From an uncultured Oscillospiraceae bacterium (lineage in GTDB: Bacteria; Bacillota; Clostridia; Oscillospirales; Oscillospiraceae): a stretch of DNA of 52,013 bases. Below are positions 7,101 to 14,587 of the stretch, in pieces; the stretch's first letter is position 1; every line of letters begins with the position of its first letter. The DNA is taken from the NCBI GenBank assembly GCA_944387625.1, contig CALXFQ010000004.1:1-52013 (forward strand), given 5' to 3'. The translations under genes and the position numbers were made by a program. Under the pieces are notes generated by a model. It worked only from the letters and a program-made list of their open reading frames with translations, made no database searches and was not told where the DNA came from.

Positions 7101-8811
7101 GCACGCCGGTATAGGTATGGGCATAGATCCGGACACCGGCTTCGTCGATGGTGATGAAGTATCCCTCATCCCCTACGTCATACAGGTCCTCCCCAAGAGA
7201 TCCCAGATAAATATCCTCACTTCGGCAGGAGGTGCCGGTGACGATCTCAGGCGTGACCCCGGCAAACTCGGCCAGATCCTCCTGGAGCCGCTGGGCAACA
7301 GCGTCCAGGCCCAGATGATGCTGGTCATCGACCACGATCCGGGTCTGCCCGGTGAGGGTAAAGCCGCCCTCATAGCCGTACCACTCCTGGAGGGTGGGGA
7401 TGACCACAGGCTTTTCGTTGGGGTCTTCAACGGTGGGGAAAAGCGCCGGATATTTTTCATTCTTGGAAGGGACCACCACATCCAGGTTCTTCCGGGCCTT
7501 GTCGATCACTTCCCCGGTGTCGGAGAGCTGCCGCGCTTCCAGCAGCAGCGTCACGGTCCGATCGCCGATGTTTCGGTGGGTGATCGTGCCGTCATTGGAG
7601 ATCACCTGCTCCTTGTCGCTGCCCACTACCGCGATCTCGAAGCCCTCGGGCATCTCGGGCAGCGGGACCTGGGTGGTATCCACATCAATAGGATCTAAGG
7701 CGGTCACCAGGCGGATCGCCTCGGCAGCGGAGGTAGGCTCCATGGAACCGGCCAGGAATTTCTGGGTGCCGTTGATCTGGATCTCCCGAACGGACACGCC
7801 GGTGCCGCCGGCGTTGACGTTGATCTTCTCAAAGTAAAAACGGATGAACCGCTTCACGGTGGTCGTATCCAGATCCTCGCCGGAGAAGGTGTCGATCACA
7901 TCGGCACTGCCGTCGCTGGAGCGGCTGACCTGGGCCACCTGGGTCCACTCCTGGGCATCCCTCGTATCGGCGGTGTCGATCCGATACTTGGTCGCCCAAA
8001 CCTTTAAGTAGAATTTGATGGTGATATCCGTAAGGACGGATTCCGGGGCTTCCAGGTCGATGATCAGCCACTGAGCAGTCTGATCGTTGGCATCGGTGTA
8101 CCAGGACTCCTTCATCTTCTCGCTGGACCAGCGGGTGTCATCGCTGCCGTCCACCACGTTGGTGCCTACGTTCTGGGGCATCAAGATCTCCACGGTGGAG
8201 GTGTAGACCTTCTTGTTCAGCGCCAGGTTGCCTGTGACCAACTGTTTGCCCTGGATCTGAAGCTCGGTGATGGACACGCCGGTGCCGGCGGCGTTGGGAT
8301 TGACCTTTTCAAAATAGAAGCGGACATACCGCTTCAATGTGGTCACATCGGTGATGCGCTCCACATAGTCGTCCGCTACAGAGCCGGCGGTACGGTCAAA
8401 AGACTTCACCGTTTCCCACTGGGTAGCATCGTTGTTGGTATCGGCAGTTTCGATCCGATACTTTGCCCCCCAAACCTTCTTATAGAAGTGGATGGTGATG
8501 GACTCCACCTGGGTCTGGGATGCCTGCAGGTCGATGACCAGCCACTGAGGGGTCTGGGCGACATCTTCCGAAACGACGCCCCCGGCCTTCATAGCCTCGG
8601 AGGACCACCGGGTGCCGGTGTCCCCGTCCACTACGTTCTGGCCCACATTTTGGGGCATGGCATTCTCCACGCTGGACACGGTCACGGCCTTTCCCTCCGC
8701 AACATTCCAGGATGGGAACGGATCGGCGGCAAAGACTGTGGTGGGTATGTATGCAGCAAGCATCGCCAAACAAATGAGCATCGCCATCATACGCCTGGTG
8801 TGTTTCTTCAT
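4141..8811 (-). CDS. Secreted, wall-anchored GH20 glycosidase with three F5/8C (CBM32-like) domains
   Basis: A 1556-residue exported enzyme. Order of parts: signal peptide (1-28, ending TVFA|A); two similar F5/8-type C domains (about 35-190 and 193-353, both with MPQNVGxNVVDG and TRWSSE); a linker; a GH20b-like domain (about 470-600); the GH20 barrel (about 600-960) with the catalytic Asp-Glu pair D804-E805 in NIGADEYW; a concanavalin-like LamG region (about 1000-1183); a third F5/8C domain (about 1190-1340); a FIVAR-like helical segment; Cys-pair repeats (CTAC, CSVC, CTDC) to about 1512; and an LPPTG sortase signal (1524-1528), hydrophobic helix and RKR tail. GH20 enzymes remove N-acetylhexosamine or lacto-N-biose from glycans by substrate-assisted catalysis. 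Host mucin or milk-type glycans are a likely target, which is inference. The ATG at 8811 follows TAGGAGGT. It appears monocistronic. Confidence 0.93.
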   Translation of the reverse strand: MKKHTRRMMAMLICLAMLAAYIPTTVFAADPFPSWNVAEGKAVTVSSVENAMPQNVGQNVVDGDTGTRWSSEAMKAGGVVSEDVAQTPQWLVIDLQASQTQVESITIHFYKKVWGAKYRIETADTNNDATQWETVKSFDRTAGSVADDYVERITDVTTLKRYVRFYFEKVNPNAAGTGVSITELQIQGKQLVTGNLALNKKVYTSTVEILMPQNVGTNVVDGSDDTRWSSEKMKESWYTDANDQTAQWLIIDLEAPESVLTDITIKFYLKVWATKYRIDTADTRDAQEWTQVAQVSRSSDGSADVIDTFSGEDLDTTTVKRFIRFYFEKINVNAGGTGVSVREIQINGTQKFLAGSMEPTSAAEAIRLVTALDPIDVDTTQVPLPEMPEGFEIAVVGSDKEQVISNDGTITHRNIGDRTVTLLLEARQLSDTGEVIDKARKNLDVVVPSKNEKYPALFPTVEDPNEKPVVIPTLQEWYGYEGGFTLTGQTRIVVDDQHHLGLDAVAQRLQEDLAEFAGVTPEIVTGTSCRSEDIYLGSLGEDLYDVGDEGYFITIDEAGVRIYAHTYTGVLYGTVTCEQILWQDEDHDTIPRGVIRDYPDYQIRGVMFDVGRIPHRLQYLEDYTKILTWYKMNEFQLHLNDDFTYSPEGLPSGNAWNGMHRLESDAFPSLTENRVYTNSENVPEGRFDYFNEVYADPIYSKADYRKLEALANAGGIELVPEFDTPSHSNAYISYAQENPDDIDWLGPIQSRNDPQQLALNINSADLNEAQKARTARRFIQTLYEDYLAGEDPVFNGKYVNIGADEYWDKSDPESYRQYVVFLNELMEKYGKTTRMWGALKVFPGNTYIDPSNIILDIWATYEDDPTARLAEGFRVVNIPQPYLYTTPGRNHKDMVVEDYLFRNWDPTIFNGNICADPGEPLLLGAKAALWGDEFREGITEADLHERALRAVAITAEKTWGGSEKTDDYLTYQQAFDCLQEGPGTQIANQIDSKTDVVVDYDVTQATQDGDTVVIPDVSGNGYDARLTGGQLVEVDGQTMIAFDGDCLMTTPLRTLSYPYTISFDIRAAMGNTSDSLLFSGYDGQLLAQGLDDDLMSLNRMFYHQSFGYQIPTDDTVTITIVGTARNTKLYVDGTLVKMLYSSDTGQSDEYFSTFVFPMEQIGENFHGYISNIKAYNKALDAELVRADGASIEQVNIALNRNAYSGRFGTTPGLNSGDMKYHPASKATDGDLPDSAATMLSTDPNSYWLSTNNDTDYLLVDLGKVQRIDRVKITWESHHKASAFDIQVSNDRQTWTTIQEVRGNSAQANDLILDAPVEARYVKLQGVKRAATWYGVREIQIFQNVDKTGLKEALAQLPTDHTWTEALKEAVIDANTALNSVTADQDQIDQALAALTAALEDQPSHDLAYVEGKDPTCTEPGNKEYWHCTACGKYFEDASGTKEIALEDTELPAKGHTPVTVPGKEATCTEDGLTEGIKCSVCDHAIQAQQTIPATGHHFEDGVCTDCGVEDPDYVPPTDPGGEPLPPTGDVGMAWPVVLASLCAVAYVLLRKRAQAS

Positions 8812-8867
8812 CTGGTACCTCCTAAATCGATCGTCGTGTTTCCCTGAGTTGTTCGTTCCACGGAAAT

Positions 8868-8897
8868 ATGATACCATCTCCCCCTGGGGGTCGTCAA
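8868..8897 (-). promoter_or_regulatory. promoter of the GH20 gene, with a G-tract palindrome in the spacer
   Basis: Minus strand: TTGACG (8897-8892), an 18-base spacer, and an extended -10 TGG-TATCAT (8873-8868). The spacer holds a perfect 5+1+5 palindrome, CCCCCTGGGGG on the plus strand (8880-8890), placed where a repressor or activator could act. The promoter is well supported; the operator is inferred. Confidence 0.65.
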
Positions 8898-8958
8898 GAA
8901 AATCCAACAGCATCCTTTTCCGCCTGGAAAAGATCGTGCATTATGCTGTACTTTTTGT

Positions 8959-9309
8959 TCAGATCGACGAGCGGGCCTTCTCACGCCTGCGTCCCATTTT
9001 TCTTCCGAACACATAGATGTGGATGGCCAGGAAACAGCCAAGGGCGATGGAGATCACCTTGTGGAGCGCCAAGATCCAATAGATCTGCTCAAAGATCATG
9101 CCAAAGATCCCGCTGACAAAGGATACTGCCACCATCCCCAGCAAGGCCTACCGCCGCGCATTCATCTTTTTCCAGTAGACCAGTGTGTGGACCAGGGACA
9201 TGATCAGGAAGATCGAGGAGGTCATTTTGTGCAGATGCACCCCGGTCACAGGGGCCAGCATGGTCGCCACAAAAGACAACAGCAGGATGATGTTCAATGT
9301 TTTCTTCAT
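8959..9309 (-). pseudogene. four-helix DUF4405-like cytochrome b-type membrane protein broken by an in-frame TAG
   Basis: From ATG 9309 the frame encodes 53 residues, meets TAG at 9150-9148, and continues in the same frame for 63 more residues to a TGA at 8961-8959. Together they make one coherent protein of about 116 residues with four membrane helices. Histidines lie at helix ends in pairs (GVHLHKMTSS, SLVHTLVYW, ALHKVISI, LAIHIYVFGRK), the pattern of small b-type cytochromes such as DUF4405 proteins. No frameshift is involved; a single base change removes the stop. It could be a recent pseudogene, an assembly error or, less likely, readthrough. GGAAGGAG lies about 10 bases before the ATG. 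The family assignment is by pattern only. Confidence 0.65.
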
Positions 9310-9312
9310 AAA

Positions 9313-9360
9313 TGATAAGCTCCTTCCAGTTAGCATAAACTAACTGGAAGGAGCTTATCA
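9313..9360. repeat. perfect 21-bp inverted repeat over the cytochrome promoter and ribosome binding site
   Basis: Arms 9313-9333 and 9340-9360 are perfect complements around a six-base centre (CATAAA). The inner half-sites are AGTTAG-N6-CTAACT, the same as in the second palindrome at 9381-9410. The right arm overlaps the predicted -10 and transcription start; the left arm holds the ribosome binding site. An operator is more likely than an RNA hairpin, because a transcript starting near 9345 would lack most of one arm. Confidence 0.6.
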
Positions 9361-9380
9361 CAAAGAGATCGCCTTGCCAA
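9352..9380 (-). promoter_or_regulatory. candidate promoter of the cytochrome-like gene
   Basis: Minus strand: TTGGCA (9380-9375), a 17-base spacer, and TGA-TAAGCT (extended -10 at 9357-9352). It lies exactly between and partly inside the two matching palindromes, as expected for a repressible promoter. Confidence 0.45.
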
Positions 9381-9410
9381 GGAAGAAGTTAGCTTTCGCT
9401 AACTTCTTCC
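9381..9410. repeat. perfect 13-bp inverted repeat with AGTTAG-N6-CTAACT core
   Basis: GGAAGAAGTTAGC, a TTTC centre, then the exact complement. It lies just downstream of the udp stop on the minus strand. It could pass for a terminator, but its minus-strand tail (TTGGCAAGG) is not U-rich. The shared core with 9313-9360 points to an operator. Confidence 0.55.
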
Positions 9411-9418
9411 ATATGCCT

Positions 9419-10189
9419 TCATTTTTCTGCCAGGTCCTGACGGATGATCCGCTTCATGGCTTCGATGCCCACCCGGATCGCGCCGGAGGTGTCTTCGGTC
9501 ATGGGCATAGCCAGCCCGGCCTTCTCCCGCTCCTGGTTCCAGATCGCGTGGAAGCAGCTGCCGCAGCGGACCTTCAAGGCGGCGGCCACCACGAACAACG
9601 CCGCCGACTCCATCTCGCTGGCCTTCACCCCCAGCCGCTTCCAGCTCTCCCACTTTTGCAGCAGGTCGTAGTAGACCGGGGACTTTTCCGGGCTGTGCTG
9701 GCCATAGAAGGAGTCTTTACACTGGACCACTCCCACATGGGTCCGATAGCCCAGCTCCTCCGAGGCCGCCTTCAGCGCGGCGGTGATCTCAAAGTCCGGC
9801 ACCGCCGGAAACTCGATCGGGGCATATTCCAGGGAGGTATGCTCATAGCGGACCGCGCCGCTGGCGACCACCACATCCCCGGGCAGTACCTCCAGATCGA
9901 TGCCGCCGCAGGTGCCTACCCGGATGAAGGTATCGGCGCCGATGGCGGCCAGCTCCTCCATGGCGATGGAGGCGGAAGGTCCGCCGATGCCGGTGGAGCA
10001 GACGGATACCTTCTGTCCCAGGAGCTTGCCGGTGTAGATGTTATACTCCCGGTTCATCCCTACATGGACCGGCTCGTCAAAATGGGCGGCGATGGCCTCA
10101 CAGCGGCCCGGGTCTCCGGGCAGGAACACATACCGGCCCACGTCCCCTTCCACACAGCGGATGTGGAATTGCTTTCCGATGTCTTGCAT
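9419..10189 (-). CDS. udp: Uridine phosphorylase-type nucleoside phosphorylase
   Basis: The 256-residue protein is a full-length member of the PNP/UDP family, which cleaves nucleosides with phosphate to base and ribose 1-phosphate for salvage. The phosphate-binding LPGDPGR is at residues 23-29. The core signature is [20 protein letters not shown] followed by IRVGTCGG. The substrate segment [16 protein letters not shown] holds the ribose-contacting Met-Glu. Overall wording favours uridine phosphorylase over PNP, though broad specificity is possible. The ATG follows AAAGGATG. It lies 18 bases after polC and is probably co-transcribed with it. Confidence 0.88.
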   Translation of the reverse strand: MQDIGKQFHIRCVEGDVGRYVFLPGDPGRCEAIAAHFDEPVHVGMNREYNIYTGKLLGQKVSVCSTGIGGPSASIAMEELAAIGADTFIRVGTCGGIDLEVLPGDVVVASGAVRYEHTSLEYAPIEFPAVPDFEITAALKAASEELGYRTHVGVVQCKDSFYGQHSPEKSPVYYDLLQKWESWKRLGVKASEMESAALFVVAAALKVRCGSCFHAIWNQEREKAGLAMPMTEDTSGAIRVGIEAMKRIIRQDLAEK

Positions 10190-10207
10190 GGTGTACCATC
10201 CTTTCTT

Positions 10208-13200
10208 TCAGAACAGACTGACCTGGCTGGTGTCCGGCAAGTCACCGAAAGCACCGGCCTCCTTGAGCATTTGGATATGGGTCTTGGATACCTTGGGACA
10301 AGCCGCCGCCACTTCCTCGATGGACAGGAAATCCCGGCCCTCCCGGCCTTCCGTCAGGCTGACCGCCGCGTTCTCTCCCAGGCCCGAAATGGAAACGAAG
10401 GGCGGGCGGAGCTTGCCGTCCTCGATCAGGAATTTGGTGGCGTGGCTCTTATAGATGTCCAGGGGCAAAAACTCCAGGCCCCGGAGGTAGAACTCGTACA
10501 CCACTTCCAGGGTGGTGAGAAGGTCCTGGTCCTTGTCGGTGGCGTTCTCGTTGCCGTCGATCGCCTGGATGTTGGCCACCACCGACTCGATCCCGTGGGT
10601 CATGAGCACCGCGTCAAAGCCGCCTTTCTGGCTCCGGCGGTAGAAGTAGGCGGCGTAGAACGCCAGGGGGTGATAGACCTTGAACCAGGCGATCCGGAAG
10701 GCCATCATCACATAGGCCACGGCGTGGGCCTTGGGGAACAGGTACTTGATCTTCTTGCAGGAGCCGATGTACCAGTCCGGCACGCCGGCGTCCAGCATCT
10801 CCTGCTCCGCCCCGTCCGGCAGTCCCCTGCCCTTTCGCACCGACTCCATGATCTTGAAGGCCCGTTTCTCCGGCATGCCCCGGGAGATCAGGTAGATCAT
10901 GATATCGTCACGACAGCCGATGGTCTCGTCCACGGTGGCGGTCTTGGAGGTGATCAGGTCCCGGGCATTGCCCAGCCACACATCCGTGCCGTGGGTGTAG
11001 CCGGAGATCCGGACCAGGAAGTCGAATTTGGTGGGCATGGTGTCCAGCAGTACCCCCCGGGTGAACCGGGTATTGAACTCCGGCACCGCCACCGCCCCGG
11101 TGGGGCCGAGGATCTTATCGTCCTCATAGCCCAGGACCTTGGAGGAGGTGAAGATCGACATGGTCTTTTTATCGTCCAGCGGGATCGTCTTGGCGTCCAC
11201 CCCGGTCATGTCCTCCATCATCCGGATCATGGTGGGGTCGTCATGGCCCAGCATATCCAGCTTTAGAAGATTCTCCTCCATGGAGTGGTATTCAAATTGG
11301 GTGGTGATCTGGTCGGACTTGGGATCGTCCGCCGGATGCTGTACCGGGCAGAAGTCCCAGATCTCGTTTTCCTGGGGAATGACCACCAGACCGCCGGGGT
11401 GCTGGCCGGTGGTCCGGCGGACGCCTACGCATCCCGCCGCCAAGCGGCCCATCTCGCAGGAGGATACGGACCTGCCCCGCTCCTCCATGTACTTTTTCAC
11501 ATAGCCGAAAGCGGTCTTCTCCGCCACGGTGCCGATGGTCCCTGCCCGGAAGACATGGGATTTTCCGAACATCTCCGTACAGTAGGCGTGGGCACGGGAC
11601 TGGTACTCGCCGGAGAAGTTCAGGTCGATGTCCGGCACTTTGTCGCCGCCGAATCCCAGGAAGGTTTCAAAGGGGATGTTGAAGCCGTCCTTTTCCAGCT
11701 TGGCGCCGCAAAGGGGACAGTCGGCGTCAGGCAGGTCCGCGCCGCAGTTGTAGCCTTTAGGCACGTCCAGCACCGTGTGCTTGCACTGGGGGTTGGGACA
11801 GCGGTAGTGAGGCGGAAAGGAATTGACCTCGGTGATCCCGGACAGGTAGGCCACGATCGATGAGCCCACAGATCCACGGGAGCCTACCAGATAGCCGTTT
11901 TCCAGGGAGTTTTGCACCAGCTTCTGGGCGGACATATAGATCACGTCATAGTGACAGGTGATGATGTCGTTTAGCTCCGTTTCCACACGCTTGACGAAGG
12001 ATGCCGGTGGATCTTCCCCATAGAGCCGGTGGAGCTTGCCCCACACCAGGCTTTTCAGGTCCTCCACGGAGTTTTCGATGGACGGGGCAAACAGGTTGTG
12101 GGGCACCGGGCGGATCGTGTCGCACATATCCACCACCAGGTTGGGGTTGGCGATCACCACCTGGGCGGCCTTCTCCTGCCCAAGATACTGAAACTCCTGA
12201 AGCATCTCGTCGGTGGTACGGAAATACAGCGGATCGTCCTTGTCCGCGTCATCAAAGCCTTTGGTAGCCAGCAGGATGTGCCGGAAGATCTCATCCTCCG
12301 GGTCCAGGAAGTGGACGTCGCCGGTGGCTACCACCATCTTCCCCAGCTCCTCGCCGATCCGGACGATGGTGCGGTTATACTCCCGGATGTCCTCGTCACA
12401 GGTGGCAGGGTATTTGTCATTGCCGATCATAAAGCGGTTGTTGCACACCGGCTGGATCTCCAGGTAGTCGTAGAAGGAGGCGATCCGCTTCAATTCATCA
12501 TCCGCCGAACCGAAGATCACCTCCTGATACAGCTCATTGGCCTCACAGGCCGAGCCAACGATCAGGCCCTCCCGAAGCTCCATGAGCTGGGATTTGAGGA
12601 TCCGGGGCTTCTGCTTAAAGTATTTCAGATTGGAGTCGGTGATCAGATGGTAAAGGTTCCGCAGGCCCGTCTGGTTCTTGGCCAGGAGGATGATGTGCTG
12701 GGCGTGGCGGCTGTCCTTTCGATGCTCCATCCGCAAAGGGATCATGGCCTCGTTGATCTGGCAGATCCGATGGATGCCCATGCCTTCCAGCTTGTCCATC
12801 AGCTTTCCCAGGATCTGGCCGCAGATCAGGGCGTCGTCAGAGGCCCGGTGGTGCTCAAAGTCCCCCAGCTGAAACTCCTTGGCTACGATGTCGAGCTTGT
12901 ATTTGCCAAGCTTGGGCAGTAAGTTCTGCGCCAGGATCAAGGTGTCGATGGCGGTGAATGTAAAGTCGAGCCCCTGGCGCTGGCAGGCCTGGGTGACGAA
13001 GGCGATATCGAACCGGGCATTGTGGGCCACGATCGGCCGCCGGCCGATAAAGGCCAGGAGCTTGGGCAGGACCTCCTGGATCTGGGGCGCGCCTGTGAGC
13101 ATCGCGTCGGTGATGCCGGTCAGGTCGCTGACCTCCTTGGACAGCCGCCGCTGAGGGTCTACAAAGGTCTGGAACCGATCCACCTCCACCCCCCGGCGCA

Positions 13201-14524
13201 TGATCACCGCGCCGATCTCGATGATCCGGTCCGTCCGGGGCATCAGGCCGGTGGTCTCCAGGTCGAAGGCCACATACTCCCCGTCAAAGTCCATATCCGC
13301 CTGGCCTCTTACCGCCACACGGTCGTCCACATCGTTGATGAAATAGCCTTCACAACCGTAGATGATCTTGATCGTCTGGTCGGTACCGGCCACCTTGGGC
13401 GCGCCCTTCCAGTCCTCCACCACATGGAGGGCATCGGTAAAGGACTGGACACAGCCGTGGTCGGTGATGGCGATCGCCTTGTGGCCCCAGGAAGCCGCCC
13501 GCTTGATCGCCGCCTTGGTGTTGGTCAGGGCGTCCATATTGCTCATCACCGTGTGCAGGTGGAGCTCCACCCGCTTGTCCCCTCTAGCCATGTCCTTGCG
13601 CTGGGGCATGGAGCCGGGGATGATGGCGAAGGGCTTGAGGACCTGCTCATTGGTGTAGTTGTCCACCATCAGACGGCCCTGGACCCGGACCACCGCGCCT
13701 ACCTTCACGCCCTTCATGATCGGCTCCGCCTCCCGCTTTTCCAGGAACCGGCTGACACGGACGGAAGAGGTGTTATCGGTGATGTCGAACTTGACCACCA
13801 CGGCATTCCGCTTGGGAAGCTCCTTATGATCCACGGCAAAGACCCGGCCCTCCACAATCACATTGCCCATGTTCAGGTCCATATCGATCATGGGGGTGGG
13901 CTGGCCCCGGAAGGGCTTGCCGTAGATCGCTTCGCTGGGCGGCGGCGGAGCCGGAACGTCCTTCTTCTCCGGGGCAGGCACGTCCGGCAGATCCATGGCC
14001 AGTTCCTGGCGCATCTTCTCCATGGCGTCAAACAGGGCCTGTCCCTCCAGGGCCGCCCCTGCCTGGATATGGATCCGGACCTGGGTACCGAACCGGCGGC
14101 TCAGGCCCTGGGCCACCTTGGCGGCGGAACCCTCCAGGGCCTTTTTGCCGTTGGCCTTCAGGCTGATCGTCAGGTCCGTGCCCTCCCAGGTCCAGCTTGC
14201 CCCTGCCAGGGCCGCCCGGGCCATGGAGTCCTCCCGGGCGAACAGGCCCCGCAGGTCCTCCGGGGAGATCTTCTGCAGCTGATCGGCAGGATGGTGGCAG
14301 ATCAGCTCCACCAATTGCAGACTATACTCCTCTTCCACCTGCCGCGCCGCCTCCTCCAGGATACGCCGTGGGATGTATCGGGGGGAAAACAGATCCGCCC
14401 ATATCCGGCGGGCGGCCTGATCGACTTCCGCGTTCAGGACCTGGGCGTGCTGAAGAAAGGATACCTGATCATCGGGAAACAGAATATCCGGGAACAGCTC
14501 AAAAAACTTCACTTGGTCTGCCAT
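10208..14524 (-). CDS. polC: DNA polymerase III alpha subunit, PolC type
   Basis: The 1438-residue length is typical of Gram-positive PolC, the replicative polymerase with built-in proofreading. Visible parts in order: N-terminal domain; OB fold (NVIVEGRVFAVDHKEL); PHP domain starting VELHLHT near residue 319; an inserted 3'-5' exonuclease from about 417 (AFDLETTGL, HNARFDIAF, HHRASDD); a zinc-binding module near 905-940 (CPNPQC and CPLC); and the polymerase core with PDIDLNFSGEYQ near 963 and HPGGLVVIP near 1041. The ATG at 14524 follows GAGGTAGAT. It sits after ispG but beyond a terminator; no clear promoter was found in the 63 bases between. In Bacillus polC also ends the pyrH-frr-uppS-cdsA-dxr-rasP region. 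Confidence 0.98.
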   Translation of the reverse strand: MADQVKFFELFPDILFPDDQVSFLQHAQVLNAEVDQAARRIWADLFSPRYIPRRILEEAARQVEEEYSLQLVELICHHPADQLQKISPEDLRGLFAREDSMARAALAGASWTWEGTDLTISLKANGKKALEGSAAKVAQGLSRRFGTQVRIHIQAGAALEGQALFDAMEKMRQELAMDLPDVPAPEKKDVPAPPPPSEAIYGKPFRGQPTPMIDMDLNMGNVIVEGRVFAVDHKELPKRNAVVVKFDITDNTSSVRVSRFLEKREAEPIMKGVKVGAVVRVQGRLMVDNYTNEQVLKPFAIIPGSMPQRKDMARGDKRVELHLHTVMSNMDALTNTKAAIKRAASWGHKAIAITDHGCVQSFTDALHVVEDWKGAPKVAGTDQTIKIIYGCEGYFINDVDDRVAVRGQADMDFDGEYVAFDLETTGLMPRTDRIIEIGAVIMRRGVEVDRFQTFVDPQRRLSKEVSDLTGITDAMLTGAPQIQEVLPKLLAFIGRRPIVAHNARFDIAFVTQACQRQGLDFTFTAIDTLILAQNLLPKLGKYKLDIVAKEFQLGDFEHHRASDDALICGQILGKLMDKLEGMGIHRICQINEAMIPLRMEHRKDSRHAQHIILLAKNQTGLRNLYHLITDSNLKYFKQKPRILKSQLMELREGLIVGSACEANELYQEVIFGSADDELKRIASFYDYLEIQPVCNNRFMIGNDKYPATCDEDIREYNRTIVRIGEELGKMVVATGDVHFLDPEDEIFRHILLATKGFDDADKDDPLYFRTTDEMLQEFQYLGQEKAAQVVIANPNLVVDMCDTIRPVPHNLFAPSIENSVEDLKSLVWGKLHRLYGEDPPASFVKRVETELNDIITCHYDVIYMSAQKLVQNSLENGYLVGSRGSVGSSIVAYLSGITEVNSFPPHYRCPNPQCKHTVLDVPKGYNCGADLPDADCPLCGAKLEKDGFNIPFETFLGFGGDKVPDIDLNFSGEYQSRAHAYCTEMFGKSHVFRAGTIGTVAEKTAFGYVKKYMEERGRSVSSCEMGRLAAGCVGVRRTTGQHPGGLVVIPQENEIWDFCPVQHPADDPKSDQITTQFEYHSMEENLLKLDMLGHDDPTMIRMMEDMTGVDAKTIPLDDKKTMSIFTSSKVLGYEDDKILGPTGAVAVPEFNTRFTRGVLLDTMPTKFDFLVRISGYTHGTDVWLGNARDLITSKTATVDETIGCRDDIMIYLISRGMPEKRAFKIMESVRKGRGLPDGAEQEMLDAGVPDWYIGSCKKIKYLFPKAHAVAYVMMAFRIAWFKVYHPLAFYAAYFYRRSQKGGFDAVLMTHGIESVVANIQAIDGNENATDKDQDLLTTLEVVYEFYLRGLEFLPLDIYKSHATKFLIEDGKLRPPFVSISGLGENAAVSLTEGREGRDFLSIEEVAAACPKVSKTHIQMLKEAGAFGDLPDTSQVSLF

Positions 14525-14559
14525 ATCTACCTCAAAACCATAATGTAAAGGGAAAAGAA

Positions 14560-14580
14560 GGGCGGAGTGCCGCTCCGCCC
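14560..14580 (-). terminator. ispG terminator
   Basis: An 8-bp GGGCGGAG/CTCCGCCC stem with a five-base loop lies seven bases after the ispG stop. The minus strand continues TTCTTTTCCCTTT. Since polC follows at once, partial readthrough is likely. Confidence 0.75.
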
Positions 14581-14587
14581 ATGTTCA

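Noticed and set aside
9145..9150. Programmed amber recoding (pyrrolysine or selenocysteine-like) in the cytochrome gene
   Set aside because: No recoding element, PylS or special tRNA is seen in the window; a nonsense mutation or sequencing error is simpler.
9381..9410. Inverted repeat as a udp terminator
   Set aside because: The position fits, but the minus-strand tail is not U-rich and the core matches the nearby palindrome, so an operator is preferred.
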